Notes under the pieces: generated by a model | The model's input: the letters and a program-made list of their open reading frames with translations, nothing else | Databases searched by the model: none | What the model was told of the DNA's origin: nothing | Program-made: the position numbers and the translations under genes | In this document: positions 14,530 to 15,951 of the stretch, piece by piece | How the letters are laid out: every line of letters begins with the position of its first letter | Numbering within the stretch: the first letter of the stretch is position 1 | Assembly (NCBI GenBank): GCA_966250865.1 | Contig: CBINIT010000024.1 | Coordinates: 1-15,951, forward strand | DNA length: 15,951 nucleotides | Direction: 5' to 3' | Origin: CAYGGE01 sp966250865 | GTDB taxonomy: Bacteria > Patescibacteriota > UBA1384 > CAYGGE01

Positions 14530-15393
14530 CTACTCCTTCGCGTTGTAGTGAATCAGGCTGGCGGACTCGAGGAACTTGATCTTCGCCAGATCGACGGGCG
14601 TCCAATGCTTCTCGATGTACGAGAAGCAGGCGTCCAGGATGAGGCAGCTTATCCACCACTCGCCCTCCTCATCCGATTCCCATTTGAAGACCTTCTTCAG
14701 GTCCTTTTTGATTTGTCGCATGTCGTCGCGGGAGACGGTGAGGTCTTCTGGTAGTCGGCTGCCATCGAAGCTTTGGCTTTGATACAGACTGTCAACAATG
14801 ATGTCGACTGCCCGCTGATACCGCTCGCCGCCCATGCCGAGGCGGATGTTCCGCTCGTGCTCACGGGCTGCCAGCTCGGTGTAGGCGTCGCGATGCCGCT
14901 GGGGGAGCCCATCACCTTCGCCGTCGATGACGAAGGTCAGGTGACGCCCCTCGTGCTGACCAATGAGGCCGCGAGCTCGCTTGCTCCACGTGCCGATCCG
15001 GTCATCATAAAACCCGATGAACCAGTACTTCGAGCAGTGCTCGAAGTAGGCCAGTGTGGTCTTGTGTGCCTTGCGAGTCTCCTTCCAGTGGTCGCCCACC
15101 TTCGTGTCGTCGGGGAAAACGGGGATGACGCCGAGGCTATGCTCCGCCTTGGTCTCAGCGAGGTAGGTGAAGGGGCGGGACTGGTCGTTCGTGGGTCCGG
15201 CCGGGATGGCTTCGTCGAGCAGCTTGCCGATCCGGCGAGCTTCCTTGCTCTTGCTTAGTCTTCCGACCGTCTGTGTGGCGTCGATGTATTCGTACGCCAA
15301 ATCGCGACGCTGACCAGCGTTGCTGCAGCCAGCTAGGAAGAGACCGACGAAGAAGAGAAGAGTGACAAGGCCAGCAGTGATTCGAGGTCGCAT
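14530..15393 (-). CDS. Lipoprotein with an HExxH motif, possible metallopeptidase
   Basis: 287 residues. The N-terminus is a lipoprotein signal: basic start, hydrophobic core (LVTLLFFVGLFL) and lipobox LAGC with Cys23, so the protein should be lipid-anchored outside the cytoplasmic membrane. Residues 147-151 read HEGRH, a match to the zinc-peptidase HExxH motif, within LIGQHEGRHLTFVIDG. Glu173 in YTELAAREHE (171-180) could be a third ligand, as in gluzincins. I do not recognise the family, and HExxH alone occurs by chance, so peptidase is a hypothesis. Four Cys lie after the anchor (120, 250, 256 and the lipobox aside). ATG 15393 is chosen over GTG 15435 because GGAG lies 7 nt before it and it places the signal peptide at the N-terminus. 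Composition is richer in G/C at third positions than neighbours. Confidence 0.7.
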   Translation of the reverse strand: MRPRITAGLVTLLFFVGLFLAGCSNAGQRRDLAYEYIDATQTVGRLSKSKEARRIGKLLDEAIPAGPTNDQSRPFTYLAETKAEHSLGVIPVFPDDTKVGDHWKETRKAHKTTLAYFEHCSKYWFIGFYDDRIGTWSKRARGLIGQHEGRHLTFVIDGEGDGLPQRHRDAYTELAAREHERNIRLGMGGERYQRAVDIIVDSLYQSQSFDGSRLPEDLTVSRDDMRQIKKDLKKVFKWESDEEGEWWISCLILDACFSYIEKHWTPVDLAKIKFLESASLIHYNAKE

Positions 15394-15433
15394 CGTGTTT
15401 CTCCAAGGGTCAGCAGGTTGTCTGAAGGGCGTC

Positions 15434-15452
15434 ACAAAACAGGCTGTTTTGT
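15434..15452. promoter_or_regulatory. 19-bp palindrome in the lipoprotein leader, candidate operator
   Basis: ACAAAACAG-G-CTGTTTTGT (plus strand) is a perfect 9-bp dyad with one central base, extended by GTC/GAC flanks. It lies just downstream of the predicted transcription start (about 15455), a classic repressor position. A 1-nt centre cannot form a tight RNA hairpin without opening pairs, which favours a DNA-binding site. Confidence 0.55.
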
Positions 15453-15461
15453 CGACAGATC

Positions 15462-15490
15462 AGCATACCACATAAACCTGTTAATGTCAA
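15462..15490 (-). promoter_or_regulatory. Strong promoter for the lipoprotein gene
   Basis: On the minus strand: consensus TTGACA (15490-15485), a 17-nt spacer and TATGCT (15467-15462). The leader to ATG 15393 is about 62 nt and contains the 15434-15452 palindrome. Confidence 0.75.
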
Positions 15491-15507
15491 GATTTTTATG
15501 GTATGCT
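15462..15507. repeat. Inverted repeat carrying back-to-back -10 boxes
   Basis: AGCATACC-AC-ATAAA (15462-15476) is the inverse of TTTATGGTATGCT (15495-15507) apart from a 2-nt insertion, giving 13-bp arms. Each arm contains a TATGCT -10 box, one on each strand. On the plus strand the box is preceded by TGG (extended -10 form, 15499-15507), but its -35 region is weak. Confidence 0.55.
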
Positions 15508-15513
15508 CGGCTC

Positions 15514-15549
15514 ATGAAAATAGCCGTCGATAACAATTATTCACTCTAA
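15514..15549 (+). CDS. Possible 11-residue leaderless ORF
   Basis: ATG at 15514 starts MKIAVDNNYSL and stops at TAA. The plus-strand extended -10 box TGGTATGCT ends exactly 6 nt upstream, so a transcript would begin at the ATG. Very short and without homologues known to me, it could be a leader peptide or chance. Confidence 0.2.
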   Translation: MKIAVDNNYSL

Positions 15550-15563
15550 AGGTGCGCAAGGTA

Positions 15564-15591
15564 TTGACAAAGATTTTCACTATGGTATTAT
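15564..15591 (+). promoter_or_regulatory. Strong promoter for the structured RNA
   Basis: Consensus TTGACA (15564-15569), a 16-nt spacer and TATTAT (15586-15591), which also carries the extended -10 TGG at 15583-15585. Predicted start is near 15598. Confidence 0.75.
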
Positions 15592-15597
15592 CCGAAA

Positions 15598-15951
15598 TAG
15601 CACGAGTGCATGAGGCGCTCCAGACAACCTAACTACAGGTTCGGCTGATGCTTAACAAGAGTCTTGTGGGACTTCCTCATTATTTTGTCGCTTAAAACGA
15701 CACCCACGGTCCAGAGCTGCAATACACACCATCCAAAAACCTAGTGTATTGTGGCGCTAGATAGAGAATGTGCGTTCTCTGCTAGCAAATCACGCAAACG
15801 ATCTTTGTGTGGTTGTAAGAACAACCTTGTTTGATTGTCCAAGGCTAAAAAGATAATCGCCAGTTCAATCTTGAACTTACTGGTTTGGATGCCCTGTCTA
15901 CCTTCGGGTAGTCGGCTCCGGACTACTAAAACTTAGATTAAACTTTATTTT
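15598..15951 (+). ncRNA. Unclassified structured RNA or long leader (continues beyond window)
   Basis: At least 354 nt follow a near-consensus promoter with no long open frame on either strand. Eight hairpins can be drawn: AACCT/AGGTT (15626-15641), ACAAG/CTTGT (15655-15667), TGTCG/CGACA (15686-15702, inside GTGGG/CCCAC 15666-15707), CAATACAC/GTGTATTG (15720-15751), GCTAG..AGAGAA/TTCTCT..CTAGC (15756-15786), GGTTGT/ACAACC (15811-15826), GATTGTC/GATAATC (15833-15858), CCA-GTTCA/TGAAC..TGG (15860-15883) and a UUCG-capped CTACC/GGTAG (15898-15911). I checked for hallmarks of RNase P RNA, tmRNA, SRP RNA, T-box leaders, group I introns and common riboswitches and saw none. It could be a stand-alone ncRNA or the 5' leader of a gene to the right. 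Confidence 0.5.

Noticed and set aside
14773..15258. 161-codon plus-strand frame opposite the lipoprotein gene
   Set aside because: The minus-strand gene has promoter, Shine-Dalgarno, signal peptide and terminator; the plus frame has none and is a G/C-rich shadow.
2197..15558. 8-mer GGTGCGCA recurring in pgk, both GC-rich 3' hairpins and upstream of the RNA promoter
   Set aside because: Four copies attract notice, but the core is palindromic, one copy is coding, and contexts differ; I cannot separate it from chance without a genome count.
15598..15951. RNase P RNA or tmRNA at the right edge
   Set aside because: The RNase P core motifs (GGAAAGUCC-type and ACAGAAxxxGGCUUA-type) are not on the plus strand, and no tmRNA tag frame or tRNA-like T-arm was found. 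A GAGGAAGTCC string on the minus strand lacks the rest of the RNase P core and runs against the promoter.
1..15951. CRISPR array or transposase gene
   Set aside because: No regularly spaced direct repeats and no transposase, integrase or Cas motifs were seen in any frame.

Overview
The window looks like a stretch of chromosome from a Candidate Phyla Radiation (Patescibacteria) bacterium, possibly Saccharibacteria-like. The case rests on gene content and style, not on a marker gene: a short trigger factor, a small membrane-anchored protein of a type I associate with CPR genomes, a membrane protein with carboxypeptidase-regulatory-like repeats around transmembrane helices, many sugar-transfer membrane proteins, and little biosynthesis. 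TGA is used as a stop (end of the glycosidase gene) and no gene needs TGA read as glycine, so the standard bacterial code applies. TAG is the commonest stop codon here.

Layout. 1-2345: the 3' tail of an upstream gene, an MacB/FtsX-type ABC permease and a divergent phosphoglycerate kinase, joined by overlapping starts and stops as one operon. 2347-3408: a stand-alone gene for a tandem hotdog (FabA/FabZ-like) protein with its own promoter, an intrinsic-terminator-like hairpin in its leader and a GC-rich 3' hairpin. 3420-5120: promoter, an inverted-repeat element in the leader, trigger factor lacking the PPIase domain, a 150-aa membrane-anchored protein and a strong bidirectional terminator. 5145-10156: a sugar-transfer cluster with two divergent GT-C-like polytopic membrane proteins, a dolichyl-phosphate-mannose-synthase-like GT2 and a small ArnE/EamA-like four-helix protein. 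10222-10963: ClpP as a single-gene unit. 10972-13547: a GH1-like glycosidase and a membrane protein with two carboxypeptidase-regulatory-like domains, each with its own promoter. 13559-13646: a hairpin-forming dispersed-type repeat between convergent genes. 13652-15393: on the minus strand, a second GT2 and a lipoprotein with an HExxH motif. 15434-15951: a dense regulatory region (19-bp palindrome, back-to-back promoters built on an inverted repeat) and the start of a probable structured non-coding RNA that runs off the window.

How the genes fit together. The GT2, the ArnE-like protein and the GT-C proteins are the parts needed to make a polyprenyl-phosphate-linked sugar, move it across the membrane and transfer it outside. 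The carboxypeptidase-regulatory protein and the lipoprotein are also surface-located. Trigger factor and ClpP are ordinary proteostasis genes. The hotdog gene and the lipoprotein gene differ by eye from their neighbours in base composition (more G/C at third positions), and each is a self-contained promoter-gene-hairpin unit.

The points most worth a second look are the structured RNA at the right edge, the FabA-like hotdog gene with a possible attenuator, the HExxH lipoprotein with its palindromic operator, the PPIase-less trigger factor, the altered phosphoglycerate kinase motifs, and several promoters whose -10 box sits exactly 6 nt before a start codon (predicted leaderless mRNAs).
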